Shown here: positions 1 to 9,172 of the stretch, one piece after another
How positions within the stretch are numbered: position 1 is the first letter of the stretch
Layout: every line of letters begins with the position of its first letter
Origin: Pseudonocardia hydrocarbonoxydans
GTDB taxonomy: Bacteria; Actinomycetota; Actinomycetes; Mycobacteriales; Pseudonocardiaceae
DNA: 64,000 bases
Reading direction: 5' to 3'
NCBI RefSeq assembly: GCF_006539565.1
Contig: NZ_BJNG01000025.1
Coordinates: 62,001 to 126,000, forward strand
The notes under the pieces: generated by a model
Database searches by the model: none
The model's input: only the letters and a program-made list of their open reading frames with translations
What the model was told of the DNA's origin: nothing
Position numbers and translations under genes: made by a program

Positions 1-78
1 CACGCACCCCGACTCTGAGTTCACCCTGTCATTACATAAGGCCAGCCTCAGTTTTCCAAGAGCCGTCCCGGCAGGTGG

Positions 79-591
79 TCAGCCGAACAGGTGCTCGAAC
101 GCCTTGAGGTTGGCCGTGGACTCCCCGCGCTCGGAACGCCAGGCGTGCTCGCGCCGGATGGAGGTGGCGAAGCCCAGCTCGAGCAGGGTGTTGAAGTCGC
201 CGTCGGCCGCCTCCAGCACCTGGCCGAGCACGCGGTCGACCTCCCCGGCGGTGACGGCGTGCAGCGCCATCCGGCCGGTGAGGTGGATGTCGCCGATCCG
301 GTCGATCGTGTAGTGCACGCCGTAGAGCCGGGCGTTGCGCTGCAGCAGGAAGCGGTAGACGCCCTCGTGGTTCTCGTCGGGGCGCCGGCAGACGAAGGCC
401 TGCACGAACACGGCGTGGTCGCGGACGACGAGCCAGCAGTGCGTCTGCAGGCGGGCGGTGCCGGGCAGGGTGACGAGGAACTGGCCGGGCTCGCGCCGGT
501 GGTGGTCGACCTCGAGCTCGGCGAGCGCGGCGGCGATGACGGCCTCGGTGTCGGCGGTCTCCTGCGCGGGGTGATCGGGGCTGTCGTTCAC
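79..591 (-). CDS. YbjN domain-containing protein
   Basis: A 170-residue soluble protein of the YbjN (bacterial sensory transduction regulator) family. YbjN proteins share a type III secretion chaperone-like fold, and no enzymatic activity is established. The sequence shows the usual alternation of short strands and helices with no signal peptide or membrane segment. The GTG start is chosen because its GTGA overlaps the TGA stop of mshA, so the two genes are translationally coupled. The same mshA-YbjN pair exists in mycobacteria (Rv0486-Rv0487, from memory), which supports orthology but not a function. The 78 bases downstream to the window edge show no gene. Confidence 0.85.
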   Translation of the reverse strand: MNDSPDHPAQETADTEAVIAAALAELEVDHHRREPGQFLVTLPGTARLQTHCWLVVRDHAVFVQAFVCRRPDENHEGVYRFLLQRNARLYGVHYTIDRIGDIHLTGRMALHAVTAGEVDRVLGQVLEAADGDFNTLLELGFATSIRREHAWRSERGESTANLKAFEHLFG

Positions 592-1871
592 AGGGCGATC
601 ATCCCCGCGGGCACCCCCTGGCGCTCGGCGAACTCCGCGGCGGCGCCGGCGTAGGTGTCGAGCAGCGACTCCGTGGTGCGGTCCCAGGAGAAGCGTCGGG
701 CGTGCCCGACGGCGGCGGCGGCCAGCACGTCGCGCCGCCGCAGCGCGGCGCGCAGCGCGTCGGCCCACTGGCCCGCGCCGTGGCCGGGCACCAGCAGGCC
801 GGACCGCCCGTCGTCGACGGCCACCGGGAGCCCGCCGACCCGCGCGGCGACGACGGGCGTGCCGCACGCCTGCGCCTCCAGCGCGACGAGGCCGAAGGAC
901 TCGTTGTGGCTGGGCACGGCCACGAGGTCGGCCGCGCGGTAGACGTCGACCAGGCCGTGGCCGCGCTGCGGCGGGAGGAAGCGCACGACGTCGGTGAGGT
1001 CGAGCGCGGCGGCGAGGGCCTGCAGCGAGGTCGGTGCGGCGAGCCCGCTGCCCGACGGCCCGCCCGCCACGAGGACGACCAGCCGCGCGCGCAGCGCCGG
1101 GTCGCGCCGCAGCATCTCCGCGGCCGCGCGGAGCAGCACGTCGGGGGCCTTGAGCGGCTGGATGCGGCCGACGAAGGCGAGCACGACGGCGTCCGGGGCG
1201 AGGCCGAGCGCCCGCCGGGACGCGGTGCGGTCGCCGGGGACGAACCGGTCGAGGTCGACGCCCGGCGGGATCGTGACGACCCGGCGCGGGTCTGCCCCGT
1301 AGAGCTCGATCAGCTCCCGCGCCTCGGAGTCGGTGTTGCCGATCAGCCGGTCGGCCTCGGCGACGACCTGGTCCTCCCCGATGACCCGCACCATCGGCTC
1401 GGGCTGGTCGCCGTCGGCCAGCGCCGCGTTCTTGACGCGCGCCAGCGTGTGGGCGCTGTGCACCAGCGGTACGCCCCAGCGGTCGCGGGCCAGCCAGCCG
1501 ACCTGGCCGGAGAGCCAGTAGTGCGAGTGCACGACGTCGTAGTGGCCGGGGTCGTGGCGGGCCTCGGTGCGCAGGACGCCCGCGGTGAACGCGCACAGCT
1601 GGCTGGGCAGGTCGTTCTTCCCCAGCCCCTCGAACGGCCCGGCCGCGATGTGCCGGACCAGCACGCCGGGGGCCAGCTCCGCGACCGGCGGGTGCTCCGA
1701 GGACGTGGCCCGGGTGAAGACCTCCACCTCGACGCCGCGCTCGGCCATCCGGCGGGCGGTCTCGACGATGTAGACGTTCATGCCGCCCGCGTCACCGGTG
1801 CCCGGCTGCTCCAGCGGCGAGGTGTGCACGGAGAGCACGCTGACGCGACGGGGCCGGCGCTGGAAGGTCAC
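588..1871 (-). CDS. mshA: D-inositol-3-phosphate glycosyltransferase MshA
   Basis: MshA transfers GlcNAc from UDP-GlcNAc to 1D-myo-inositol 3-phosphate, the first step of mycothiol synthesis in the cytoplasm. The protein is a GT-B fold GT4 glycosyltransferase. The N-terminal signature [20 protein letters not shown] is diagnostic of MshA. Further in are [10 protein letters not shown], the Rossmann-like [12 protein letters not shown] segment and the donor-site motif [20 protein letters not shown]. The likely start is a GTG at 1871 (427 residues). An in-frame GTG at 1886 would add five residues. The gene overlaps the downstream YbjN gene by 4 bases. Presence of mshA marks a mycothiol-producing actinobacterium. 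Confidence 0.96.
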   Translation of the reverse strand: MTFQRRPRRVSVLSVHTSPLEQPGTGDAGGMNVYIVETARRMAERGVEVEVFTRATSSEHPPVAELAPGVLVRHIAAGPFEGLGKNDLPSQLCAFTAGVLRTEARHDPGHYDVVHSHYWLSGQVGWLARDRWGVPLVHSAHTLARVKNAALADGDQPEPMVRVIGEDQVVAEADRLIGNTDSEARELIELYGADPRRVVTIPPGVDLDRFVPGDRTASRRALGLAPDAVVLAFVGRIQPLKAPDVLLRAAAEMLRRDPALRARLVVLVAGGPSGSGLAAPTSLQALAAALDLTDVVRFLPPQRGHGLVDVYRAADLVAVPSHNESFGLVALEAQACGTPVVAARVGGLPVAVDDGRSGLLVPGHGAGQWADALRAALRRRDVLAAAAVGHARRFSWDRTTESLLDTYAGAAAEFAERQGVPAGMIAL

Positions 1872-1907
1872 GGCTCTGTGTAGCACGTTCGTTCACCCGG
1901 CAATCGT

Positions 1908-4688
1908 TCACTCCGCAAGTAGTGCGAGCAGGGCCCGGAGGGGGTCCTCGGCGTGCCAGCCGCCGGTGCCGTCGGGCCAGGCCGGCACCCGGAGGCGACC
2001 GGCGACCGGCCGGGTGATCCCCACCCACAGTTCCCCGTGGCGGGTCAGCGTGCCTCCCGGCACCGCGACGCCCAGCGTGTGGCAGGCCACGACGACCTCC
2101 GCGACGTCGGCCCAGGCGACCGCCTCCCCCGCCCCCTCGGGCGCACCGGCGACGACCTCCGTGGCGAGCGGGAGGTCGAGGAGCTCGGCGAGCAGGGCGG
2201 GATCGCCCCCGGCCACCAGCTCGCCCGCGGGGAGCACCGACGCGGGCCACGGGGCGTCGAGCACCACGGCGACCTCGGCGGGGACGACCGTGCCGTCGAG
2301 CGCCCGGACGTGGCCCGGCACGTCGAGGTCGGCCGGGTCGACCCGCCCGGCGGCGACGGCGTCGGCCAGCGCGATGTGGGCGTCGGCCACCAGCGCGACG
2401 TCGGGCTGCCGGGCCGGGTCGGCGAGTCGGTGCAGCAGGTCGGCGGCGTCGCGGGCGTCGGCGACGGCGAGCCCGCCCCGCACCCCGGCCGCCGCCCACA
2501 CCCCCTCCCGCGAGTCCCCCGCATCCCGCTCCCGAGTCCCCGGGACCGGGTCGTAGAGGGCACCGATCGCCGTCGCGGACGGCAGCCGCCAGTGCCCGGG
2601 CGGTCGGCCGCCGATCCGGGCGTGCCGGGCCAGCCACCAGGCGGTGTACCCGCCACCCGTCAGCGCCTCACGGGTCTCCCGGCCCGCGCCGAGCAGCTCG
2701 AGCGCGGCCGGCCAGCGGTCGTCGGCGACGAGGTCCAGATCGCGCACCGCCACCAGCCGCCGGGGCGGCTCGGACAGCGTGTCCCACCAGCGCCGTTCGT
2801 CGTCGAGGTCGTGGTCGGGGCCGGTCGGGTCCTCGTCGACGACAACGGCGAACCCGTCCAGCACCCCGACGGCGACGAGCGCGGCCCGGTCGGCCCAGGG
2901 CGCGTCGACGACGCCGAGCGGCGGGTCGTCACCGAGCAGCGGGGCCAGCGCGGCGTCGGGCAGCATCAGCTCGTCCGCGCGGGCCGGGAGGCCGTCGGCG
3001 GCGGGCAGGGCCAGTGCGCCGAGGCCGCCGACCGGGCCCGTCCGCGCCACCAGTGCGAGTACCGCCTCGGCCAGCGGGCGCACGTCGAGCCCGGCGTCGG
3101 CGTCGTCCAGGGAGCCCTCGACGGCGGCGAGCAGCGCGGGATGCCCCAGCAGCGCGCGGGCGTCGGCCTCGGTCGCGCCCAGGCGCGCGAGCAGCGGGTG
3201 CACCGCGTCGGGATGGACGAGGTGCAGCCCCGGCAGCGACGGCCCGAACTCCACGCCGGCGGGCAGCAGCACGGTGGGCGGGCCGTGCGCGATCCGCCCG
3301 TCGGCGAGCGGGACCGGCAGCGCCCGCAGGTCGTCGGAGAGCCCGGGCACGAGCCCGACCAGCGGCGCGAGGGCGGCGTAGAGCTCCCGCCACCACGACG
3401 GCGGCCGGTCGGACCCGGCGAGCCGTTCGACCAGCCCGGCCGCCGACAGCCGCTCCACCCCCAGCGCGACCGGTGGTGGCGCGGCGGCCAGGTCGGCGGA
3501 CCCGAGCAGCGCGAGCACGGCGTCCGCGTCGGGGAGGTCGAGCCGGCGGGCGCGGGCGGGCGCGATCTCGGAGCCGTCGGCCGCGGGCAGCCATGCGGTG
3601 TGGCGCAGTGCGTCGAGGACCAGCTCGCGCAGCCGCCCGTCGAGTGCCGAGTGCGGGAAGCCGGGGGCCGGGACGAGCGCCGCCCGCTCGGCGGGCGGGG
3701 TGGCGCGGACCAGGTCGAGGTAGGCCTCGACGGCGCCGGCGAGCACGGCGTCGGTGCCCGGGCCGGGGCGGACGCGGCGGCGGTCGGGCTCCAGCGGGAC
3801 GGTGGCGATCAGCCGCGCGGGCAGCCCGAGGCGCTCACCGGTGGCGGTGGGGGCGTGCAGCACCTCGTCGGCGGGCAGCGGCGCGTCGAGCGGGAACGCC
3901 CAGGTCGCCGCCCAGTCGCGGCGCCCCCGCTGCTCGACGGCCGCGTCGACGGCCCCGGCCAGGCGCCCGCGGCGGCGGGCCAGGCGCCAGCGGCGGCCGT
4001 CCACGACCACCCCGTCGCCGTCGGGCTCGCGCCGGACCGCGTCGCCGTCGACGACGATCTCGTGCAGGTCGGGCAGGGCCAGCAGGAGGTCGGGGGCGTC
4101 GGCGCGGGCGCGGGCCAGCAGCGCGGCGCCGTCGAGGCCGGGCCGCAGCGGCAGCCGGACCTCGGTGTCGAGGGCGGGCGCCCCGTCCACCGGCCAGACC
4201 AGGCGCAGCACCGGCGGCTCGTCGCGGCGGCCCAGCTCGGCGACGACGCCCGGCAGCCCGGCGACGGCCGCGGCGGTGCGGGCGGCGGAGAACGCGACGG
4301 AGCCGGTCGTCGAGTGCACCCGCGGGGCGTCGGTGACGGCCAGGACGGCGGCGAACCCGACGCCGAAGCGGCCGACGGAGTCGGTGTCGCGCTTGGCCGA
4401 GGCCCGCAGCGAGGCCAGCGCCGCGACCCCGGCGGCGTCCAGCGGGGCGCCGGTGTTGGCGACCCGGATCTCCCCGTCGGCGAGCGCGACCTCGATCCGG
4501 CCGGGCACCCCGGCGGCGCGGGCGGCGTCGGCGGCGTTCTGGGCGAGCTCGACGAACCACGCGTCGGCGTAGCCGCCCAGGCGCAGGTCCTCCTCGGCGT
4601 TGGCGTCCTCGCGGAACCGGGTGGGCGAGGACGCCCACGCGTCGAGGACCGCGGACCGCAGGGCCGCGGTGCCGAACGGGTCGGTCAC
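1908..4688 (-). CDS. Sacsin/Hsp90-type ATPase domain protein
   Basis: A protein of about 926 residues with a GHKL/Hsp90-like ATP-binding domain in its first ~200 residues. The N-box ELAQNAADAA and the glycine-rich VGRFGVGFAAVLAV segment match the sacsin N-terminal ATPase-like family of actinobacteria. The long C-terminal part is rich in Ala, Leu, Asp and Pro, has no recognisable domain and no membrane segment. Its biochemical role is unknown, and a chaperone-like role is only inferred from the ATPase fold. The GTG start is fixed by a 4-base overlap with the stop of the upstream DUF3027 gene, so the two are probably co-translated. Confidence 0.85.
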   Translation of the reverse strand: MTDPFGTAALRSAVLDAWASSPTRFREDANAEEDLRLGGYADAWFVELAQNAADAARAAGVPGRIEVALADGEIRVANTGAPLDAAGVAALASLRASAKRDTDSVGRFGVGFAAVLAVTDAPRVHSTTGSVAFSAARTAAAVAGLPGVVAELGRRDEPPVLRLVWPVDGAPALDTEVRLPLRPGLDGAALLARARADAPDLLLALPDLHEIVVDGDAVRREPDGDGVVVDGRRWRLARRRGRLAGAVDAAVEQRGRRDWAATWAFPLDAPLPADEVLHAPTATGERLGLPARLIATVPLEPDRRRVRPGPGTDAVLAGAVEAYLDLVRATPPAERAALVPAPGFPHSALDGRLRELVLDALRHTAWLPAADGSEIAPARARRLDLPDADAVLALLGSADLAAAPPPVALGVERLSAAGLVERLAGSDRPPSWWRELYAALAPLVGLVPGLSDDLRALPVPLADGRIAHGPPTVLLPAGVEFGPSLPGLHLVHPDAVHPLLARLGATEADARALLGHPALLAAVEGSLDDADAGLDVRPLAEAVLALVARTGPVGGLGALALPAADGLPARADELMLPDAALAPLLGDDPPLGVVDAPWADRAALVAVGVLDGFAVVVDEDPTGPDHDLDDERRWWDTLSEPPRRLVAVRDLDLVADDRWPAALELLGAGRETREALTGGGYTAWWLARHARIGGRPPGHWRLPSATAIGALYDPVPGTRERDAGDSREGVWAAAGVRGGLAVADARDAADLLHRLADPARQPDVALVADAHIALADAVAAGRVDPADLDVPGHVRALDGTVVPAEVAVVLDAPWPASVLPAGELVAGGDPALLAELLDLPLATEVVAGAPEGAGEAVAWADVAEVVVACHTLGVAVPGGTLTRHGELWVGITRPVAGRLRVPAWPDGTGGWHAEDPLRALLALLAE

Positions 4689-5458
4689 GACGAGGCGACC
4701 GGCTCCAGGTCGACGCCGTCGTCGTACACCAGCTCCGCGACCGCGACCGGCGAGCTGGCCTCGACCACCACGTCGGAGTGCGCGCCGCACCCGAACCCGA
4801 CGGCCACGACCGCGCCGTCGGCGGGGGCGTACTCGTTGCCGCACACGCCGAACGCGCCGCGCATCGAGCCCGCGAGCGACAGGAAGAAGCCGCAGGTGCC
4901 GCACGACCCGGGCGCGGCCCGGGCCATGTCGGCGCCGGGGCCGTGCGGGCCCTCGGTCCAGCGGTCGGCGGCCGCGTCGCGGCCCGCGCGCGAGAGCACC
5001 TTGGTGCGGCCCAGCCCGACCTCGATCGCGATCGGCACGTCGAGGTCGGCGTCGTCGACGGCGAGGTAGCCCGGCACGAGGCGCTCGTCGTCGGCGGGGG
5101 CGGGGAGCAGGTCGCCCACCCCGAGGTCGCCGGGGCGGATCCGCTCCTGCCACGGCACCCACGCGGGCGCGACGACGGCGTCGGCCCCGGGCAGCAGCAC
5201 GACCTCGCAGACGGTGATCGGGCCCTGCTCGTCGGCCGCGAGCGTGACCGACCAGCGCCACCCCCGGTACCCGCCCTGGGTGGCGGCGAAGAAGTGGGTG
5301 AGCGTGCCCGGGTCCTCGACCACGGCACCCAGGTGCTCGCCCACGGCGGACTCGGCGCTCGCGCGGCCCAGGTCGGTGGTGGCGTCCTCGACGGCGGCGG
5401 CCCTGGCCTGCTCCACAGCGTGAACCAGCCGGGCGGGAGGGGTGGGTTCGGCGCTCAC
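4685..5458 (-). CDS. DUF3027 domain-containing protein
   Basis: A 257-residue cytoplasmic protein of the actinobacterial DUF3027 family (Rv0883c-like, from memory). The function is unknown. The C-terminal half carries CGTCGFFLSL and, further on, VCGNEY and GFGCGAHSD; these cysteines could bind a metal, and this is inference. The GTG start is preceded by a CACAAT hexamer 7 bases upstream, which fits a leaderless transcript. The stop overlaps the start of the sacsin-like ATPase gene, so the two form an operon. It is divergent from the glutamine cyclotransferase gene, with 27 bases between the two start codons. Confidence 0.85.
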   Translation of the reverse strand: MSAEPTPPARLVHAVEQARAAAVEDATTDLGRASAESAVGEHLGAVVEDPGTLTHFFAATQGGYRGWRWSVTLAADEQGPITVCEVVLLPGADAVVAPAWVPWQERIRPGDLGVGDLLPAPADDERLVPGYLAVDDADLDVPIAIEVGLGRTKVLSRAGRDAAADRWTEGPHGPGADMARAAPGSCGTCGFFLSLAGSMRGAFGVCGNEYAPADGAVVAVGFGCGAHSDVVVEASSPVAVAELVYDDGVDLEPVASS

Positions 5459-5485
5459 CGCGACGATTGTGCCACCCTGCCGGGC

Positions 5486-6256
5486 ATGACCTTCGGGCGC
5501 GCGCTGCTCATCGCCGCGGCCGTCGGCCTGGCCGGCTGCGCGGCGGCCGCCCCCGCACCGGCGGTCCCGGTGCTGCGGCCCGAGGTGCTCGCCGAGATCC
5601 CGCACGACCCGTCGGCGTTCACCCAGGGGTTCGAGATCGCCGACGGCGTGCTCTACGAGGGCACCGGGCGCGTCGGGGCGTCGCAGCTGCGCGAGCTGGA
5701 CCCGGCCACCGGCGCGCTCCGCCGGGCCGTCCCGCTGCCGGCCGCGGTGTTCGGCGAGGGCATCACCGTCGTCGACGACCGCATCTGGCAGCTCACCTGG
5801 CGCGACGGCGTCGCCTACGAGTGGGACCGGGCGTCGCTGACGATGCTGCGCACGGTCCCGATCGCGGGCGAGGGCTGGGGGCTGTGCCACGACGGCGCCC
5901 GCGTCGTCCGCTCCGACGGCACCGCGCTGCTGCGCTTCCACGATCCGGTGACCTTCGCCGAGACCGGGTCGGTGCAGGTCACCGAGGCGGGGATGCCGGT
6001 GCCGATGCTCAACGAGCTGGAGTGTGTCGACGGGCAGGTCTACGCGAACGTCTGGCAGACCGACCGGATCGTCCGGATCGACCCGTCCGACGGGCGGGTC
6101 ACCGCGGTCGTCGACGCCTCCGGGCTGCTCGACCCCGCCCGCCGCGCCGGTGCCGACGTCCTCAACGGCATCGCCGACGCCGGGGGCGGCGAGCTGCTGC
6201 TCACCGGCAAGCTGTGGCCCTCGACGTTCCGCGTCCGGCTGGTGCCCGACCCCTGA
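5486..6256 (+). CDS. Glutaminyl-peptide cyclotransferase, lipoprotein
   Basis: A 256-residue member of the plant/bacterial-type glutamine cyclotransferase family, which forms N-terminal pyroglutamate on peptides. The N-terminus has a hydrophobic segment ending in a lipobox (VGLAGC), so it is predicted to be a lipid-anchored extracytoplasmic protein. The beta-propeller family signatures are visible: FTQGFEI, YEGTGRVGASQLRELD, FGEGIT, WGLCHDG and LNELECVDGQVYANVW. The length suits the family. The ATG start is chosen because it gives a complete lipoprotein signal peptide. In bacteria the physiological substrates are unknown. Confidence 0.9.
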   Translation: MTFGRALLIAAAVGLAGCAAAAPAPAVPVLRPEVLAEIPHDPSAFTQGFEIADGVLYEGTGRVGASQLRELDPATGALRRAVPLPAAVFGEGITVVDDRIWQLTWRDGVAYEWDRASLTMLRTVPIAGEGWGLCHDGARVVRSDGTALLRFHDPVTFAETGSVQVTEAGMPVPMLNELECVDGQVYANVWQTDRIVRIDPSDGRVTAVVDASGLLDPARRAGADVLNGIADAGGGELLLTGKLWPSTFRVRLVPDP

Positions 6257-6289
6257 CCGCTCGGGCGTCGCTCCCGGCCCCGGATGGGT

Positions 6290-6295
6290 CAGAAT
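6290..6295 (+). promoter_or_regulatory. -10 hexamer CAGAAT of a leaderless MFS transcript
   Basis: CAGAAT lies exactly 6 bases before the GTG at 6302. The same spacing recurs before other starts in this window. No Shine-Dalgarno sequence is visible. Confidence 0.4.
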
Positions 6296-6301
6296 GGGAC
6301 C

Positions 6302-8089
6302 GTGGCCCGCTCTGCGTTCTCCTTCCTCCGCGGCCGCAGCACGCCCCGCACGCCCCCGCGCCGGCCCACCGCGCGGTTCCCCGTGCCGCCGCCCGGGCCC
6401 CCGCAGGCCGCCACCCGTCCGCCGACGGCCCAGCACCCTCCGACGGCCCAGCACCCTCCGACGGCCGCCACCGCGCCCGCCCCGTCGCCGCCCGACGACC
6501 GCTGCGCCCCGCGCCGCCGCTACCCCTGGCACGACGATCCCGGCTACGACCCGGCCGCCCACCGCCGCACCCCGCCCCCCGCGCCGCCGTGGACCCCGCC
6601 GGACCCCCCGGACGCCCGCGACACGGTGCTCTGGACGGAGGCCGGGCCGCCACCGGTCGCCACCCCGTCCCACCGCGAGGCCGCCGCCGAACCGCCCGTC
6701 GCCACCCCGCCCGTCGCCGACCCGCCCGGCCCCGCCGCGCCGACGACGGCACGGATGCCGCGCAAGCTCACCGTCACGCGGGTGGCGGCGCTGCGCAGCC
6801 GCCAGATCACCGGCAACGGCATCCGGGCCTTCCACCGCGCCGCCTCCGCCGACGGGGCCGACCGTTCCGGGCTCACGGCGCTCACCTACGCCACGATGAT
6901 GACCTACGCCGTCGACGCCGCGGTGGCCGTCGCGCTGGCCAACACGCTGTTCTTCGCCGCCGCCACGGCCGAGAGCGTCACCAACGTCGCCCTGTACCTG
7001 GCCATCACGGTGGCCCCGTTCGCGGTGATCGCGCCCGTCATCGGGCCGCTGCTGGACCGGTTGCAGCGCGGCCGCCGGGCCGCGCTCGCCGTCTCCTTCG
7101 GCGGGCGCGCGGTCCTGGCCGTGGTGATGGCGCTCAACTACGACAACTGGGGGCTCTACCCGGCCGCGCTCGGCGTCATGGTGCTGAGCAAGACCTACCA
7201 CGTGCTCAAGTCCGCGGTCACGCCCCGCGTGCTGCCCTCCCGCATCACCCTGGCGACGACGAACTCACGGCTCACGACGTTCGGGCTGATCGCGGGCGGG
7301 GTCTCCGGCGGGGTGGCGGCGGGGATCGCGGCGCTGTCCGGCTCGCCGGGGGCGCTGTTCTTCACCGCGGCGCTCGCCGTCGCCGGCACGGTGCTGTGCC
7401 TGCGGATCCCGCGCTGGGTCGAGTCGACGGCCGGTGAGGTGCCCGCGGCCCTGCGCAGCACCGTCCGCGGGCGCCGCCAGCCGGTCAGCCGCGGGGTCGT
7501 CGTCGCGCTGTGGGGCAACGGCTCGATGCGCTTCCTCACCGGGTTCCTCACGCTGTTCGTCGCGTTCACGGTGCGGGCGCAGGCCGGTGACGACCCGGCG
7601 CGGCAGCTGTTCCTGATCGGCATCGTCGGCGCCGCGGCCGGGCTCGGGTCGTTCAGCGGCAACGCGGCGGGCTCGCGCCGGCGGTTCGACCGGATCGACA
7701 CGGTGATCGTGTCCTGCATCGCGGCGGCCGTGACGGCGGCGGTGGTCGCGGCCGTCCTGCCCGGCATCGCGACGGCGGCGATCGTGGCGCTGGTGGCCTC
7801 CACCTGCAGCGCGCTGGCCAAGGTCTGTCTCGACGCGGTGATCCAGCGCGACCTGCCGGAGCAGTCGCGGGCGTCGGCGTTCGGGCGGTCGGAGACGGTG
7901 CTGCAGCTGGCCTGGGTGTTCGGCGGCGCGCTGGGGGTGCTGCTGCCGCACGACACCTACGGGCTCGGGTTCGTCGTCGCCTCGGCGATGGTGGCGCTCG
8001 GCGGCGTGCAGACGGCCCTGATCGCGCGCGGGCACAGCCTGCTGCCGTTCCTGGCGCCGCGGTCGGAGCCCGCCCGCACCCGTACGTAG
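6302..8089 (+). CDS. MFS transporter with long proline-rich N-terminal tail
   Basis: A protein of 595 residues. The first ~155 residues are a Pro/Ala/Arg-rich, probably disordered cytoplasmic tail. It is followed by about ten to twelve hydrophobic segments typical of a major facilitator superfamily carrier (for example TYAVDAAVAVALANTLFF and FVVASAMVALGGVQTALIA). The substrate cannot be told from sequence. The closest known context is the mycobacterial MFS gene Rv0876c next to a DUF2771 exported protein (from memory), and the neighbour downstream here is indeed DUF2771. The GTG start is preferred over an ATG at 6284 because of the -10-like hexamer 6 bases upstream. The tail contains an in-frame 18-bp tandem repeat. 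Confidence 0.85.
   Translation: MARSAFSFLRGRSTPRTPPRRPTARFPVPPPGPPQAATRPPTAQHPPTAQHPPTAATAPAPSPPDDRCAPRRRYPWHDDPGYDPAAHRRTPPPAPPWTPPDPPDARDTVLWTEAGPPPVATPSHREAAAEPPVATPPVADPPGPAAPTTARMPRKLTVTRVAALRSRQITGNGIRAFHRAASADGADRSGLTALTYATMMTYAVDAAVAVALANTLFFAAATAESVTNVALYLAITVAPFAVIAPVIGPLLDRLQRGRRAALAVSFGGRAVLAVVMALNYDNWGLYPAALGVMVLSKTYHVLKSAVTPRVLPSRITLATTNSRLTTFGLIAGGVSGGVAAGIAALSGSPGALFFTAALAVAGTVLCLRIPRWVESTAGEVPAALRSTVRGRRQPVSRGVVVALWGNGSMRFLTGFLTLFVAFTVRAQAGDDPARQLFLIGIVGAAAGLGSFSGNAAGSRRRFDRIDTVIVSCIAAAVTAAVVAAVLPGIATAAIVALVASTCSALAKVCLDAVIQRDLPEQSRASAFGRSETVLQLAWVFGGALGVLLPHDTYGLGFVVASAMVALGGVQTALIARGHSLLPFLAPRSEPARTRT
6422..6466 (+). repeat. 18-bp tandem repeat in the MFS tail (2.5 units)
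   Basis: The unit CCGACGGCCCAGCACCCT occurs twice and is followed by the half-unit CCGACGGCC. It is in frame and encodes repeated PPTAQH. It lies in the disordered proline-rich N-terminal tail, so copy number could vary without breaking the gene. Confidence 0.9.
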
Positions 8090-8092
8090 GGT
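8087..8092 (+). promoter_or_regulatory. -10 hexamer TAGGGT before the DUF2771 gene
   Basis: TAGGGT sits 6 bases before the GTG at 8099 and overlaps the stop codon of the MFS gene. It matches the TANNNT actinobacterial -10 consensus at a spacing that predicts a leaderless mRNA. Confidence 0.5.
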
Positions 8093-8098
8093 GACGAG

Positions 8099-8563
8099 GT
8101 GCGCCGCGTCCTCGCCCTGGCCCTCGCCGTCCCGCTGCTGGCCGCCTGCGGGGCGGACGCGCCGCCGGAGGTCACGTTCGCGGCCGGGTCGCAGACGGCC
8201 GTCGCCGGGCCCACGCAGTACTGCCAGGACGACTTCGTGACCTGCACCAACGACGCGTCCGCGCCGGTCACCCTGCCGGTGCCGCCCGGCACGCCCGTCC
8301 TGGTGACGGTGCCGGCGGCGGTGTCGGACACCCCGTGGCAGATCGTGTTCACCTACCGCGACGGCGCGGGCGAGCAGGTCGACGAGCGCACCACGGTGTT
8401 CGCCCCGCAGGCGCAGCAGAGCTACTCCCTGGAGCTCCCCGCGGACGCCCGCCTGCTCGTCGCGCAGGTGCAGCAGTACGGGCCGCCCCCGGAGATCGAC
8501 GAGACCACCGGCGAGGTCGTGTTCCCGATCCGGTCGAGCTGGGTGCTCACGGTCACCCGGTAG
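8099..8563 (+). CDS. DUF2771 family lipoprotein
   Basis: A 154-residue exported protein. The N-terminus is MRRVLALALAVPLLAACGAD, a textbook lipoprotein signal with lipobox LLAAC. The remainder is a single Ig-like beta-rich domain with two cysteines (YCQDD, VTCTND) that could form a disulphide outside the cell. It matches the actinobacterial DUF2771 family, whose function is unknown. The start codon is GTG with a -10 hexamer placed for leaderless transcription. The gene follows the MFS transporter by 9 bases and converges on the cold-shock gene with a 3-base gap. Confidence 0.85.
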   Translation: MRRVLALALAVPLLAACGADAPPEVTFAAGSQTAVAGPTQYCQDDFVTCTNDASAPVTLPVPPGTPVLVTVPAAVSDTPWQIVFTYRDGAGEQVDERTTVFAPQAQQSYSLELPADARLLVAQVQQYGPPPEIDETTGEVVFPIRSSWVLTVTR

Positions 8564-8566
8564 AGG

Positions 8567-8953
8567 TCAGCCGTCGAGGTCGCGGGCCACCGCGCGGACG
8601 ACCTCCGCGGCCAGCTTCGCGGTCTTCCGCTCCGGGTAGCGACCACGCCGCAGATCGGGCTGCACCTTCGTGTCGAGCAGCCGGATCATGTCCTCGATGA
8701 GGCTGTGCAGGTCCTCGGCGGGACGGCGGGTGGCCTCCACGACCGACGGCGGGGCGTCCACCAGCCGCACCTGGAGCGCCTGCGGACCGCGCCGGCCCTC
8801 GGCCATCCCGAACTCGACGCGCTGCCCCGGCTTGAGCGACTCCACCCCGGCCGGCAGCGCGGCCTTGCGGACGTAGACGTCCTCACCGCCGTCCTGGGCG
8901 AGGAAGCCGAAGCCCTTGTCGGCGTCGTACCACTTGACCCTGCCGCTCGGCAC
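8567..8953 (-). CDS. Cold-shock domain protein with C-terminal extension
   Basis: A 128-residue protein. Residues 1-66 form a cold-shock (OB-fold) domain with RNP1-like KGFGFLAQD and RNP2-like DVYVRKAAL. The start reads [17 protein letters not shown], the normal beginning of CspB-type proteins. Canonical cold-shock proteins end near residue 70, whereas this one has a further ~60-residue tail, [20 protein letters not shown] and onward, that is charged and probably helical. It probably binds single-stranded nucleic acid as an RNA chaperone. A GTG start is used. Mycobacterial CspB (Rv0871) is also longer than the minimal domain (from memory). Confidence 0.85.
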   Translation of the reverse strand: MPSGRVKWYDADKGFGFLAQDGGEDVYVRKAALPAGVESLKPGQRVEFGMAEGRRGPQALQVRLVDAPPSVVEATRRPAEDLHSLIEDMIRLLDTKVQPDLRRGRYPERKTAKLAAEVVRAVARDLDG

Positions 8954-9172
8954 CTGGTCTCACCCGTTCCTCGATCGTCGTGTCCTCGTGCACCGCACCG
9001 TCGCCGGTGCACGACGAACGCGCCCTGATGCCTGGGCCGCCTTCTGGGCCCACCTGCCGACACCGGGACGCGTCAGCCCACCTTAGCCCCGTACCACCCG
9101 TCCGTGCAGCCGCCGGGCGGGCTCCGTAGGACCACCGTTCCGGCCACCGGCCCGCACCGCGACGATGGTCCG
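8954..9172. promoter_or_regulatory. Divergent intergenic region, csp 5' leader with hairpin
   Basis: These 219 bases separate the divergent cold-shock and P450 genes and hold no convincing gene. A hairpin with arms GTGCACCG (8988-8995) and CGGTGCAC (9005-9012) lies about 35 bases upstream of the csp start. Cold-shock mRNAs often have structured leaders, so an RNA-level role is possible, but this is inference. The P450 side has GACGAT 6 bases before its ATG. Confidence 0.4.

Noticed and set aside
4600..5458. Extending the DUF3027 frame far upstream to about 7200
   Set aside because: The extension would run antisense through the glutamine cyclotransferase and MFS genes and is low-complexity; the GTG at 5458 gives the family N-terminus.
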